A program made the translations under genes and the position numbers. This document shows, one piece after another, positions 25,279-33,960 of a stretch of DNA of 64,000 bases (position 1 is its first letter; every line of letters starts with the position of its first letter). The notes beneath the pieces were generated by a model. The model was not told the origin of the DNA, did not search any database, and saw only the letters and a program-made list of their open reading frames with translations. Origin of the DNA: Streptomyces sp. CBMA291 (GTDB taxonomy: Bacteria > Actinomycetota > Actinomycetes > Streptomycetales > Streptomycetaceae); contig NZ_MSJP01000105.1 of assembly GCF_014596525.1 (NCBI RefSeq), positions 1 to 64,000 on the forward strand, in the 5' to 3' direction.

Positions 25279-28266
25279 ATGACCGTGCCGGGACGCAGGA
25301 GCAGCACGTTCACCCGGCTGCTGCGGCACGGGTTCACCGACCCCTCCGGAGCCGAGCGCCTTCTGGACGCACCCGAACTGTCCGCGCTCCGCGCCGATCC
25401 CGTCCTCCTCGACGCCCTCGGCGCCACCGCGGACCCCGATCTCGCCCTGCGCGGTCTCGCCCGCCTCGCCGAGGCACAGCAGGAGACCGAGCGGCAGACC
25501 TTCACCGCCACCCTGCTCTCCGCCAAGCCCTTCCGCGACCGGCTCCTCGGCGTGCTCGGCGCGTCCGAGGCCCTCGGCGACCATCTCGCCCGCCACCCCC
25601 GCGACTGGGAGTCCCTCGTCACCTACGAGGCGGCCGACCTGCACCCCGGGGTCCCCGAGTTCGAACGGGACCTCGCGGCGGCGGCCGACCCGGTGGCCCT
25701 GCGGGTCGCCTACCGCCGCTGTCTGCTCGCCATAGCCGCCCGGGACGTCTGCGGCACCACCGACGTCGCCGAGACCGCCGCCGAACTCGCCGACCTGGCG
25801 ACCGCGACCCTCCGCGCGGCCCTCGCCATCGCCCGTACGGCAGCCCCCGTCGACGCCGCCCTGTGCCGGCTCGCGGTCATCGCGATGGGCAAGTGCGGCG
25901 GCCACGAACTGAACTACGTCTCCGACGTGGACGTCATCTTCGTGGGCGAGCCCGCGGAGGGCGCCGACGAGGGCAAGGCCCTCCAGGCGGCGACCCGGCT
26001 CGCCGCCCATCTGATGCGGATCTGCTCCGAGCCCACCGTCGAGGGCACCATCTGGCCGGTCGACGCCAATCTGCGCCCCGAGGGCCGCAACGGCCCCCTC
26101 GTCCGTACGCTCTCCTCGCACCTCGCGTACTACCAGCGCTGGGCCAAGACCTGGGAGTTCCAGGCGCTCCTCAAGGCCCGCGCGGTCGCCGGCGACCCGG
26201 AGCTGGGCGCCCAGTACATCGACGCCGTCTCCCCACTCGTCTGGCACGCCGCCGAGCGGGAGAACTTCGTCCCCGACGTGCAGAAGATGCGCCGCCGGGT
26301 CGTCGACAACATCCCGGTCGCCCAGGTCGACCGGGAACTGAAGCTCGGCCCCGGCGGACTCCGGGACGTCGAGTTCGCCGTCCAGCTGCTCCAGCTCGTC
26401 CACGGACGCAGCGACAGCGCTCTGCACAGCGGCTCCACCCTCGACGCGCTCGCCGCCCTCGCCGCCGGGGGATACGTCGGCCGCGCCGACGCCTCCCAGC
26501 TCGACGAGGCCTACCGCTTCCTGCGGGCCATGGAGCACCGCATCCAGCTCTACCGGCTGCGCCGCACCCACCTCGTCCCCGAGGACGAGGCCGACCTGCG
26601 CCGCCTCGGCCGCTCCCTCGGACTGCGCACCGACCCGGTCGCCGAGCTGAACAAGGAGTGGAAGCGGCACGCGGCCGTCGTCCGGCGGCTGCACGAGAAG
26701 CTCTTCTACCGGCCGCTGCTCGACGCGGTCGCCCAGCTCGCCCCCGGCGAGATCCGGCTCAGCCCCAAGGCGGCCGGACAGCGCCTCGAAGCCCTCGGAT
26801 ACGCGGACCCCGCCGCCGCCCTGCGCCACCTGGAGGCGCTGGCCTCCGGGGTGAGCCGGAAGGCGGCGATCCAGCGGACCCTGCTGCCGGTCCTCCTCGG
26901 CTGGTTCGCGGACTCGGCCGACCCGGACTCCGGACTGCTCGGCTTCCGCAAGGTCTCCGACGCCCTCGGCAAGACGCCCTGGTACCTGCGGCTGCTCCGC
27001 GACGAGGGCGCCGCCGCCGAGAACCTCGCCCGGGTGCTCTCCGCCGGACGCTTCGCCCCCGACCTGCTGCTGCGCGCCCCGGAGGCGGTCGCGCTGCTCG
27101 GCGACCCGGAGGGCCTGAAGCCGCGCGGCAAGGAGGCCCTGGAACAGGAGGTCCTCGCCGCCGTGGGCCGGGCCGAGGGCGCCGAGCAGGCCGTGGCGGC
27201 GGCCCGCGGGGTGCGGCGCCGGGAGCTGTTCCGCACCGCCGCCGCCGACCTCATCGGCTCGTACGGCACGGAGGAGAGCCCCCGCGAGTCCGACCCGGGG
27301 GCGCTGGTCGACCGGGTGGGCCAGGCCGTCACCGACCTCAACGCGGCGACGCTCGCGGGCGCCCTCAGGGCCGCCGTGCGGGCCGAGTGGGGCGAGGAGC
27401 TGCCGACCAGGTTCGCCGTCATCGGCATGGGCCGCTTCGGCGGACACGAGCTGGGATACGGCTCCGACGCGGACGTCCTGTTCGTGCACGAGCCGCGCGA
27501 GGGCGTCGACGAGCAGGAGGCGGCACGGGCCGCCAACCGGGTGGTCGCCGAGATGCGCAGACTGCTCCAGCTGCCCACCGCCGACCCGCCGCTGCTGATC
27601 GACGCGGACCTCAGGCCGGAGGGCAAGAGCGGCCCGCTGGTCCGCACCCTGAAGTCGTACGCGGCCTACTACAAGCGCTGGTCGCTGGTGTGGGAGAGCC
27701 AGGCGCTGCTGCGCGCCGAGCCGATGGCGGGCGACCGGAGCCTGGGGGAGCGGTTCATCGAGCTGGTGGACCCGCTGCGCTATCCGGCGGAGGGCCTCGG
27801 CGAGGACGCGGTCCGCGAGATCCGCCGTCTGAAGGCCCGGATGGAGTCCGAGCGGCTGCCGCGCGGCGCCGATCCGACGCTCCACGCCAAGCTGGGGCGC
27901 GGCGGGCTCAGCGACGTCGAGTGGACGGTCCAGCTGCTCCAGATGCGGTACGGCTGGGAGGAGCCGGGGCTGCGGACGAACCGCACGCGGGAGGCGCTGG
28001 CAGCCGCGCACGCGGCCGGTCTCGTCCCGACGGAGGAGGCGCAGATCCTGGACGAGGCCTGGGTCCTCGCGACCCGGGTGCGCAACGCGGTGATGCTGGT
28101 GCGCGGCCGGGCGGGCGACACCTTCCCCACCAGCCCGAGGGAGCTGGCGGCCGTGGGGCGTTACCTGGGGTACGAGGCCGGGCACGTGGGCGAGATGGTC
28201 GACGACTACCGCCGGACCACCCGCCGGGCCCGAGCCGTGGTGGAGGAGCTGTTCTACGGAGCGTAG
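25279..28266 (+). CDS. glnE: Bifunctional glutamine synthetase adenylyltransferase/adenylyl-removing enzyme
   Basis: GlnE adds AMP to, or removes it from, the GS-I enzyme in response to nitrogen signals. The 995-residue protein has two nucleotidyltransferase domains: the first (about residues 130-400) with GKCGGHELNYVSDVDVIFVG and the second (about 650-900) with GRFGGHELGYGSDADVLFVHEP, each followed by a helical region with LGPGGLRDVEF or LGRGGLSDVEW. Length matches the family. ATG 25279 is 8 bases after GGAAGGAG; the frame upstream is open but not protein-like. Its classical target GlnA is not in the window. The gene stands alone. Confidence 0.97.
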   Translation: MTVPGRRSSTFTRLLRHGFTDPSGAERLLDAPELSALRADPVLLDALGATADPDLALRGLARLAEAQQETERQTFTATLLSAKPFRDRLLGVLGASEALGDHLARHPRDWESLVTYEAADLHPGVPEFERDLAAAADPVALRVAYRRCLLAIAARDVCGTTDVAETAAELADLATATLRAALAIARTAAPVDAALCRLAVIAMGKCGGHELNYVSDVDVIFVGEPAEGADEGKALQAATRLAAHLMRICSEPTVEGTIWPVDANLRPEGRNGPLVRTLSSHLAYYQRWAKTWEFQALLKARAVAGDPELGAQYIDAVSPLVWHAAERENFVPDVQKMRRRVVDNIPVAQVDRELKLGPGGLRDVEFAVQLLQLVHGRSDSALHSGSTLDALAALAAGGYVGRADASQLDEAYRFLRAMEHRIQLYRLRRTHLVPEDEADLRRLGRSLGLRTDPVAELNKEWKRHAAVVRRLHEKLFYRPLLDAVAQLAPGEIRLSPKAAGQRLEALGYADPAAALRHLEALASGVSRKAAIQRTLLPVLLGWFADSADPDSGLLGFRKVSDALGKTPWYLRLLRDEGAAAENLARVLSAGRFAPDLLLRAPEAVALLGDPEGLKPRGKEALEQEVLAAVGRAEGAEQAVAAARGVRRRELFRTAAADLIGSYGTEESPRESDPGALVDRVGQAVTDLNAATLAGALRAAVRAEWGEELPTRFAVIGMGRFGGHELGYGSDADVLFVHEPREGVDEQEAARAANRVVAEMRRLLQLPTADPPLLIDADLRPEGKSGPLVRTLKSYAAYYKRWSLVWESQALLRAEPMAGDRSLGERFIELVDPLRYPAEGLGEDAVREIRRLKARMESERLPRGADPTLHAKLGRGGLSDVEWTVQLLQMRYGWEEPGLRTNRTREALAAAHAAGLVPTEEAQILDEAWVLATRVRNAVMLVRGRAGDTFPTSPRELAAVGRYLGYEAGHVGEMVDDYRRTTRRARAVVEELFYGA

Positions 28267-28284
28267 CCCCGCACGCCCCCGGTA

Positions 28285-29238
28285 CTACCGGCCCGAACGG
28301 GCCGGGGGCCGGGCGGTGGCGGGCTCGCTGACGGCGGAGGACTCGCTCACGGGGGCGGACTCGCTCACGGGGGCGGGTTCGCTCACGGCGGCGGGCTCCG
28401 GCGCCCCGGGAGCACGCTTGCCCGGCGCCGGTTCCACCAGCTTCGGCAGGCGGTGCGGGTGGGAGCCGTACCAGAAGTACGAGACGAGGAAGCCGAAGGA
28501 GAGGCAGAGCATGCCGCCGACCGCGTCCAGCCAGAAGTGGTTGGCGGTGGAGACGATGACGACCAGGGTCGCCGCCGGGTAGAGCAGGCCCAGGATCCGG
28601 GCCCAGGGCGCCTTGGCGAGCAGGAAGATCGTCAGACCGCACCAGAGCGACCAGCCGATGTGCATCGACGGCATCGCCGCGTACTGGTTGGAGACGTGCT
28701 TGAGGTTGCCCGAGGCCATCGAGCCCCAGGTGTGGTGGACCAGGACGGTGTCGACGAAGTCCTGGCCGTTCATGAGCCGGGGCGGCGCGAGCGGATACAG
28801 GTAGTAGCCGACCAGGGCCACGGCGGTGGTGGCGAACAGGACCGTGCGGAACGCCGCGTAACGGCCCGGTTGCCAGCGGTAGAGCCACACCAGCACACCG
28901 ATCGTCACGATGAAGTGCAGGGTGGCGTAGTAGTAGTTCATGGACACGATCAGCCACGTGACCGAGTTCACGGCGTGGTTGACGGTGTGCTCGAAGGCGA
29001 GCCCGAGGGAGTCCTCGACCTTCCAGATCCAGTCCGCGTTCTTCAGCGCCTGGGTCTTCTGCTCCGGCACCGCGTTGCGGACGAGGGAGTAGACCCAGTA
29101 GCTGACCGCGATGAGCAGGATCTCGAACCAGATTCTGGGCCGCCGGGGCACGCGCGGACGCGTGGACCCGCCGTCGCCCGCCATGGGTGACGACGGGGTC
29201 GTCCGGTCGTCCAAACTCTTCACGGTCGTTTCACCCAT
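28285..29238 (-). CDS. PAP2-family membrane phosphatase
   Basis: The 317-residue protein has about six membrane segments and the PAP2/inositolphosphotransferase-like site: GYYLYPLAPPRLM, AMPSMHIGWSLW (motif 2) and ANHFWLDAVGG (motif 3), with catalytic His residues. It should hydrolyse or transfer lipid phosphates at the outer membrane face. The C-terminal ~50 residues are a hydrophilic Ser/Glu/Pro tail coded by 18-bp repeats (four units from 28324), probably disordered in the cytosol. It converges on glnE with 18 bp between the stops and is followed upstream by malR on the same strand with a 75-bp gap. Confidence 0.9.
   Translation of the reverse strand: MGETTVKSLDDRTTPSSPMAGDGGSTRPRVPRRPRIWFEILLIAVSYWVYSLVRNAVPEQKTQALKNADWIWKVEDSLGLAFEHTVNHAVNSVTWLIVSMNYYYATLHFIVTIGVLVWLYRWQPGRYAAFRTVLFATTAVALVGYYLYPLAPPRLMNGQDFVDTVLVHHTWGSMASGNLKHVSNQYAAMPSMHIGWSLWCGLTIFLLAKAPWARILGLLYPAATLVVIVSTANHFWLDAVGGMLCLSFGFLVSYFWYGSHPHRLPKLVEPAPGKRAPGAPEPAAVSEPAPVSESAPVSESSAVSEPATARPPARSGR
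28324..28395. repeat. Four 18-bp tandem repeats in the PAP2 gene 3' region
   Basis: Units beginning CTCGCT or TTCGCT start at 28324, 28342, 28360 and 28378. They code SEPAPVSESAPVSES in frame, so unit number can vary without frameshift. Confidence 0.85.
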
Positions 29239-29313
29239 AGGGAGAGAGTCTGCCAGATCGCTTCCCCCCGACCGATCATCCCCCGGGCGGGTTCGGGACG
29301 CACCCGGTCCGCC

Positions 29314-30348
29314 TCAGGAAGGAGACCGGGAGGACGCCGGGGCGGAGGCGGTGGAGCCGCGTACGACCAGTTCGGGCATGAAGACGAACTCGGAGTGCGG
29401 GGCGGGGGTGCCCCCGACCTCCTCCAGGAGCGCCCGGACCGCCGCCTGCCCCATCGCCTGCACCGGCTGCCGGATGGTGGTCAGCGGCGGATCGGTGAAG
29501 GCTATGAGAGGGGAGTCGTCGAAACCGACGACGGAGACGTCCCTGGGCACGTCGAGCCCCTGCTGCCGGGCGGCCCGGATGGCGCCGAGCGCCATCATGT
29601 CGCTCGCGCAGACGATCGCCGTGCAGCCCCGCGCGATCAGCGCCCCGGTCGCCGCCTGCCCGCCCTCCAGGGTGTAGAGGGAGTGCTGGACGAGGTCCTC
29701 GGTCTCCTCGGGGGAGAGCCCGAACCGCTCCGCCATGCCCTGCCGGAAGCCCTCGATCTTGCGGAGCACCGGCACGAACCGCTTCGGTCCGACGGCGAGC
29801 CCGATCCGGGTGTGCCCGAGCGCCGCCAGATGCGTCACCGCGAGCCGCATGGCCGCCCGGTCGTCGGGGGAGACGAAGGGCGCCTGCACCTTGGGGGAGA
29901 AGCCGTTGATCAGGACGTACGGGACGCCCTTGCCGCGCAGCTGGTCGTAGCGGGTCATGTCGGCGGTGGTGTCGGCGTGCAGCCCGGAGACGAAGATGAT
30001 CCCGGCCACCCCCCGCTCCACCAGCATGTCGGTGAGTTCGTCCTCGGTGGACCCGCCGGGGGTCTGGGTGGCGAGGACCGGGGTGTATCCCTGCCGGGTC
30101 AGGGCCTGCCCGATGACCTGCGCGAGCGCGGGGAAGATCGGGTTGTCGAGTTCGGGGGTGATCAGGCCGACGAGTCCGGCGCTGCGCCTGCGCAGTCGTA
30201 CGGGACGCTCGTAGCCGAGCACGTCGAGCGCGGCAAGGACGGACTCGCGGGTGGCGGTGGCCACTCCCGGCTTGCCGTTGAGCACGCGGCTGACTGTGGC
30301 CTCACTGACCCCCGCCTGGGCTGCGATGTCGGAGAGCCGCGCGGTCAT
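29314..30348 (-). CDS. malR: LacI-family maltose regulator MalR
   Basis: The 344-residue repressor has an N-terminal LacI helix-turn-helix (LSDIAAQAGVSEATVSRVLNGKPGVA, residues 5-30), a hinge and a periplasmic-binding-protein-like effector domain (LVGLITPELDNPIFPALAQV to VVGFDDSPLIAFTDPPLTT). It is divergent from malE, the arrangement known in S. coelicolor, where MalR represses malEFG unless maltose or maltodextrin is present. Two inverted repeats in the 339-bp gap (30408-30434 and 30546-30568) are its probable operators. A close homologue lies at 35661. Confidence 0.95.
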   Translation of the reverse strand: MTARLSDIAAQAGVSEATVSRVLNGKPGVATATRESVLAALDVLGYERPVRLRRRSAGLVGLITPELDNPIFPALAQVIGQALTRQGYTPVLATQTPGGSTEDELTDMLVERGVAGIIFVSGLHADTTADMTRYDQLRGKGVPYVLINGFSPKVQAPFVSPDDRAAMRLAVTHLAALGHTRIGLAVGPKRFVPVLRKIEGFRQGMAERFGLSPEETEDLVQHSLYTLEGGQAATGALIARGCTAIVCASDMMALGAIRAARQQGLDVPRDVSVVGFDDSPLIAFTDPPLTTIRQPVQAMGQAAVRALLEEVGGTPAPHSEFVFMPELVVRGSTASAPASSRSPS

Positions 30349-30407
30349 GAGAGTGGACTGTACCGGTCACCGCTCGTATTGCCCACCGGCCGCGTGTCGG
30401 ACGTCTT

Positions 30408-30434
30408 TCCGCAAGGGTTTGCAGTTCTTGCGGA
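30408..30434. promoter_or_regulatory. Candidate MalR operator O1
   Basis: TCCGCAAG (30408-30415) and CTTGCGGA (30427-30434) form an 8-bp inverted repeat with an 11-bp spacer, 60 bp before the malR start. The right half AGTTCTTGCGG recurs, with small changes, in the other candidate sites of this regulon. Confidence 0.65.
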
Positions 30435-30545
30435 GGCCGTCAAGGGGCCGTACGGCGTCGAATGGCGGCCCCTGCGACCTCTTTCGCCTGCTGTCAAGCG
30501 ATCCGACGGCAACCTTCAGGACACGTGGATGTAACGATCGCCGGT

Positions 30546-30568
30546 CCTTGCAGAAAGTTCTCGCAAGG
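30546..30568. promoter_or_regulatory. Candidate MalR operator O2 in front of malE
   Basis: CCTTGC (30546-30551) and GCAAGG (30563-30568) form an inverted repeat with an 11-bp spacer, about 120 bp before the malE ATG. The half-sites are the same as in O1 but in the opposite order. Confidence 0.65.
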
Positions 30569-30687
30569 TCTTTCGGCTCGTTTTCATCCCTGTTACGTTC
30601 CTGGCAACCCGGAGCGCCGCGAGGGAGCGGTCGCGATGAGGAAGGTTCCTGCCCCTCGACCCCCCGGGATCAGTTGAAGGAGTTCCT

Positions 30688-31965
30688 ATGCGGCGTGGCA
30701 TAGCGGCCACCGCGCTGGTGGCGGCCCTGGGCGTGACCCTGGCGGCGTGCGGAAGCGACAGCGACTCGAAGGGCGGCGGGGCCCAGGGCTCCGGCGAACT
30801 CTCCGGCACCGTGACCTGGTGGGACACCTCCACGGTCGGCTCCGAGGACAAGGTCTTCAAGAAGGTCGCCGAGGACTTCACGAAGAAGCACCCCAAGGTC
30901 ACCGTCAAGTACGTGAACGTGCCGTTCGGCGAGGCCCAGAACAAGTTCAAGAACGCCGCGCAGTCCGGCTCCGGTGCCCCCGACGTCATCCGCTCCGAGG
31001 TCGCCTGGACCCCCGAGTTCGCCGACCTCGGCTACCTCGCCCCGCTCGACGGCACCCCCGCCCTCAAGGACGCAGGGGACTTCCTGGATCAGGCGGCGGC
31101 CTCCACCAAGTACAACGGCAAGACCTACGCCGTCCCGCAGGTCATCGACTCCATGGGCATCTTCTACAACAAGAAGATCTTCAAGGACGCCGGCGTCGCG
31201 GTCCCCAAGACCCTCGACGAGCTGAAGACCGTCTCCGCCACGATCAAGGCCAAGACCGGCAAGACCGGCTTCTACCTGCGCGGCGACGACCCGTACTGGT
31301 TCCTCTCCTTCCTGTACGGCGAGGGCGGTGACCTCGTCGACGCCGACCAGAAGAAGATCACGGTCGACAACCCGGCGGGCGTCAAGGCGCTCACGGCGGT
31401 CAAGGACCTGGTCGACTCCAAGGCCGCGATCACCGACGCGACCAACGGCTGGGACAACATGCAGGCGTCCTTCAAGGACGGCAAGGTCGCCATGATCATC
31501 AACGGCCCCTGGGCCGTCGCCGACACCTACACCGGCAAGGAGTTCGCCGACAAGGCGAACCTGGGCATCGCCCCGGTGCCCGCGGGCTCGGCCGGTCAGG
31601 GCGCCCCGCAGGGCGGCCACAACCTCGCCGTCTACGCGGGCTCCAAGAACCTCCCCGCCTCCTATGCCTTCGCCGAGTACATGACCTCGGCCGAGACCCA
31701 GGCCACGGTCGCCAAGGAACTCAGCCTGCTGCCGACCCGCCAGTCCGTCTACATCAAGCCGGACGTCGCGACCAACGAGCTGATCACCTTCTTCAAGCCG
31801 GTCGTCGACAAGGCCGTCCAGCGCCCCTGGATCCCCGAGGGCGGCAGCCTCTTCGAGCCGGTCAAGGTCGAGTACACCAAGGTGCTCACCGGCCAGACCA
31901 CCCCGGAGGCCGGCGCCAAGGCGATCGGCGACTCCTACCGCAAGCTCCTGAAGAACTGGAAGTAA
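30688..31965 (+). CDS. malE: Maltodextrin ABC transporter substrate-binding lipoprotein
   Basis: The 425-residue protein has a lipoprotein signal ending in the lipobox TLAAC (Cys at residue 21) and a Ser/Gly linker, then the two-lobed family-1 extracellular solute-binding fold: GTVTWWDTSTVG, YNGKTYAVPQVIDSMGIFYNKKIF and the late QRPWIPEGGSLFEPVK. It binds maltose/maltodextrins at the outer face and hands them to MalFG. GAAGGAG lies 8 bases before the ATG. It is the first gene of malEFG-aglA-lacI; no MalK-type ATPase is present, as usual in Streptomyces where a shared MsiK energises such importers. Confidence 0.95.
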   Translation: MRRGIAATALVAALGVTLAACGSDSDSKGGGAQGSGELSGTVTWWDTSTVGSEDKVFKKVAEDFTKKHPKVTVKYVNVPFGEAQNKFKNAAQSGSGAPDVIRSEVAWTPEFADLGYLAPLDGTPALKDAGDFLDQAAASTKYNGKTYAVPQVIDSMGIFYNKKIFKDAGVAVPKTLDELKTVSATIKAKTGKTGFYLRGDDPYWFLSFLYGEGGDLVDADQKKITVDNPAGVKALTAVKDLVDSKAAITDATNGWDNMQASFKDGKVAMIINGPWAVADTYTGKEFADKANLGIAPVPAGSAGQGAPQGGHNLAVYAGSKNLPASYAFAEYMTSAETQATVAKELSLLPTRQSVYIKPDVATNELITFFKPVVDKAVQRPWIPEGGSLFEPVKVEYTKVLTGQTTPEAGAKAIGDSYRKLLKNWK

Positions 31966-31985
31966 GAGAGAAGGCAGGCCGGCTC

Positions 31986-32999
31986 ATGGCTGTGGACACT
32001 CCCAGCCAGTCGGTGGCGAAGGCCGCGGGCGACCCTGTCGCCCGCGGCCGGAGCCGCGGAACTGGTTCCCCGCGCCGCGCGGCGAAGCGCTCCCTTTCCA
32101 CCCACTGGTACGCCTGGGCGATGGTCGCCCCGGTCGTCGCCGTGATCGGTGTGATCATCGGGTATCCGCTGGTCCGCGGGGTCTATCTGTCGTTCACCGA
32201 CGCCAACGAACGCAATGTGGCCCGGTCGATCGGCGTCAACGAGATCCCGGCCAGCTACGAGTTCGTCGGCCTGGACAACTACACCGACGCGCTCACCGGG
32301 AGCCAGTTCCTCGGCACGCTGCTCTGGACGATCGTCTGGACCGTCTCCTGCGTGACGCTCACCTTCGCCCTGGGCATGGCCCTCGCGAACATCCTCAACC
32401 GCAGGATCGCGGGCCGCTCCGTCTACCGGCTGCTGCTGATCCTGCCCTGGGCCGTCCCCGGCTTCGTCTCCGTCTTCGCCTGGCGCTTCCTCTACGACGA
32501 GCGCCGCGGCATGCTCAACCAGATCCTCACCGGCGGCGGCATCGACGGCATCCCCTGGCTCAACGACCCCACCTGGGCCAAGTTCTCGGTCATCCTCGTC
32601 AACGTCTGGCTCGGCGTCCCCTTCATGATGGTCGCCCTCCTCGGCGGGCTCCAGTCCATCCCCGGCGAGCTGTACGAGGCCGCCGAGATGGACGGCGCCA
32701 ACGCCTGGCAGCGCTTCCGCAACATCACCCTGCCCGGCCTGAGTTCGGTCTCGACGACGGTGATCCTGCTCTCCACCATCTGGACCTTCAACATGTTCCC
32801 GGTGATCTTCCTGCTCACCCGGGGCGGCCCCGGCGAGGCCACCCAGATCCTCGTCACCCAGGCGTACAAGTTCTCCTTCGAGATCAGCCCGCGCGACTTC
32901 GCCCAGTCCTCGACCTGGGGCGTCCTGATCCTGGTCCTCCTGATGGTCTTCGCCGCGTTCTACCGGCGCGTCCTTCGCAAGCAGGGAGAAGTCTGGTGA
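31986..32999 (+). CDS. malF: Maltodextrin ABC transporter permease
   Basis: The 337-residue membrane protein has a ~40-residue hydrophilic N-terminus and six membrane segments. The cytosolic EAA loop that contacts the ATPase reads EAAEMDGANAWQRFRNITLP (about residues 235-254). With MalG it forms the membrane channel of the importer. It starts 20 bp after malE, and its TGA overlaps the GTG of malG (GTGA), so translation is coupled. The large MalF periplasmic loop of E. coli is absent, normal for Gram-positive homologues. Confidence 0.95.
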   Translation: MAVDTPSQSVAKAAGDPVARGRSRGTGSPRRAAKRSLSTHWYAWAMVAPVVAVIGVIIGYPLVRGVYLSFTDANERNVARSIGVNEIPASYEFVGLDNYTDALTGSQFLGTLLWTIVWTVSCVTLTFALGMALANILNRRIAGRSVYRLLLILPWAVPGFVSVFAWRFLYDERRGMLNQILTGGGIDGIPWLNDPTWAKFSVILVNVWLGVPFMMVALLGGLQSIPGELYEAAEMDGANAWQRFRNITLPGLSSVSTTVILLSTIWTFNMFPVIFLLTRGGPGEATQILVTQAYKFSFEISPRDFAQSSTWGVLILVLLMVFAAFYRRVLRKQGEVW

Positions 33000-33910
33000 C
33001 CACCACGACCCCCACCACGGCCGCCAAGGCCCCCGCCGGACACCGCGCCGCGCGCACCGGAGCCGCCGCCGCGAACGGGCCCCGCCGGGGCCGCCGTTCG
33101 CCGCTCGCCTCGGTCGGGCTGCACCTCACCCTGATCACCGCCTCGGTGATCGCCGTCTTCCCGGTGCTGTGGGTCCTGCTGACCTCGCTCAAGCCGGCCA
33201 AGTACGCGACGACCGCGGACTTCGTCAAGGAGACGACGTTCGAGAACTACACGAAGCTCCTGGAGGACACCCCGTTCCTCACCTGGTTCGGCAACTCGCT
33301 CCTGGTCGCCGGTCTCACCACCGTCGTCGGCGTCTTCATCTCCGCCACCACGGGCTACGCCGTCAGCCGGTTCCGCTTCCCCGGCAAGCGCGGTCTGATG
33401 TGGACCCTGCTCGTCACCCAGATGTTCCCGGTCGCCGTCCTCATCGTGCCGATCTACAACATCATGGCGTCGATGGGCCTGCTCAACCAGCCGGTCGGCC
33501 TGGTCATCACGTATCTGACCATCGCCGTCCCCTTCTGCGCGTGGATGATGAAGGGCTTCTTCGACACCATCCCGCGCGAGATCGACGAGTCCGGCTACGT
33601 CGACGGCCTCACCCCCTTCGGCACCTTCTGGCGGCTGATCCTGCCGCTCGCCAAGCCGGGCATCGCCGTCACCGCCTTCTACTCCTTCATCACCGCCTGG
33701 GGCGAGGTCGCCTACGCCTCCGCCTTCATGGTCGGCGACGAGAACCTCACCCTGGCCGGCGGACTCCAGAAGTTCGTCAACCAGTACGGCGCCCAGTGGG
33801 GCCCGATGTCCGCGGCCTCCGTGCTCATCGCCATCCCCGCCGCCGTGGTGTTCCTCTTCGCCCAGCGGCACCTGGTCACCGGCATGTCCGCCGGTGCCGT
33901 CAAGGGCTGA
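32996..33910 (+). CDS. malG: Maltodextrin ABC transporter permease
   Basis: The 304-residue protein has an Ala/Arg-rich N-terminus (about 35 residues) and six membrane segments with FVKETTFENYTKLLEDTPFL in the first outer loop. The EAA-type loop is EIDESGYVDGLTPFGTFWRL (about residues 198-217). The start is the GTG overlapping the malF stop. It pairs with MalF in the maltodextrin importer. The alpha-glucosidase gene follows after 50 bp on the same strand. Confidence 0.95.
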   Translation: MTTTTPTTAAKAPAGHRAARTGAAAANGPRRGRRSPLASVGLHLTLITASVIAVFPVLWVLLTSLKPAKYATTADFVKETTFENYTKLLEDTPFLTWFGNSLLVAGLTTVVGVFISATTGYAVSRFRFPGKRGLMWTLLVTQMFPVAVLIVPIYNIMASMGLLNQPVGLVITYLTIAVPFCAWMMKGFFDTIPREIDESGYVDGLTPFGTFWRLILPLAKPGIAVTAFYSFITAWGEVAYASAFMVGDENLTLAGGLQKFVNQYGAQWGPMSAASVLIAIPAAVVFLFAQRHLVTGMSAGAVKG

Positions 33911-33960
33911 CGGCCCCGACCACGCCTCCCGCACGCCCCTCCTTACCTCCCAGGGAAGAC

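Noticed and set aside
25165..28185. A 1006-codon minus-strand open frame
   Set aside because: It lies wholly opposite glnE and has no recognisable domain or sensible composition.
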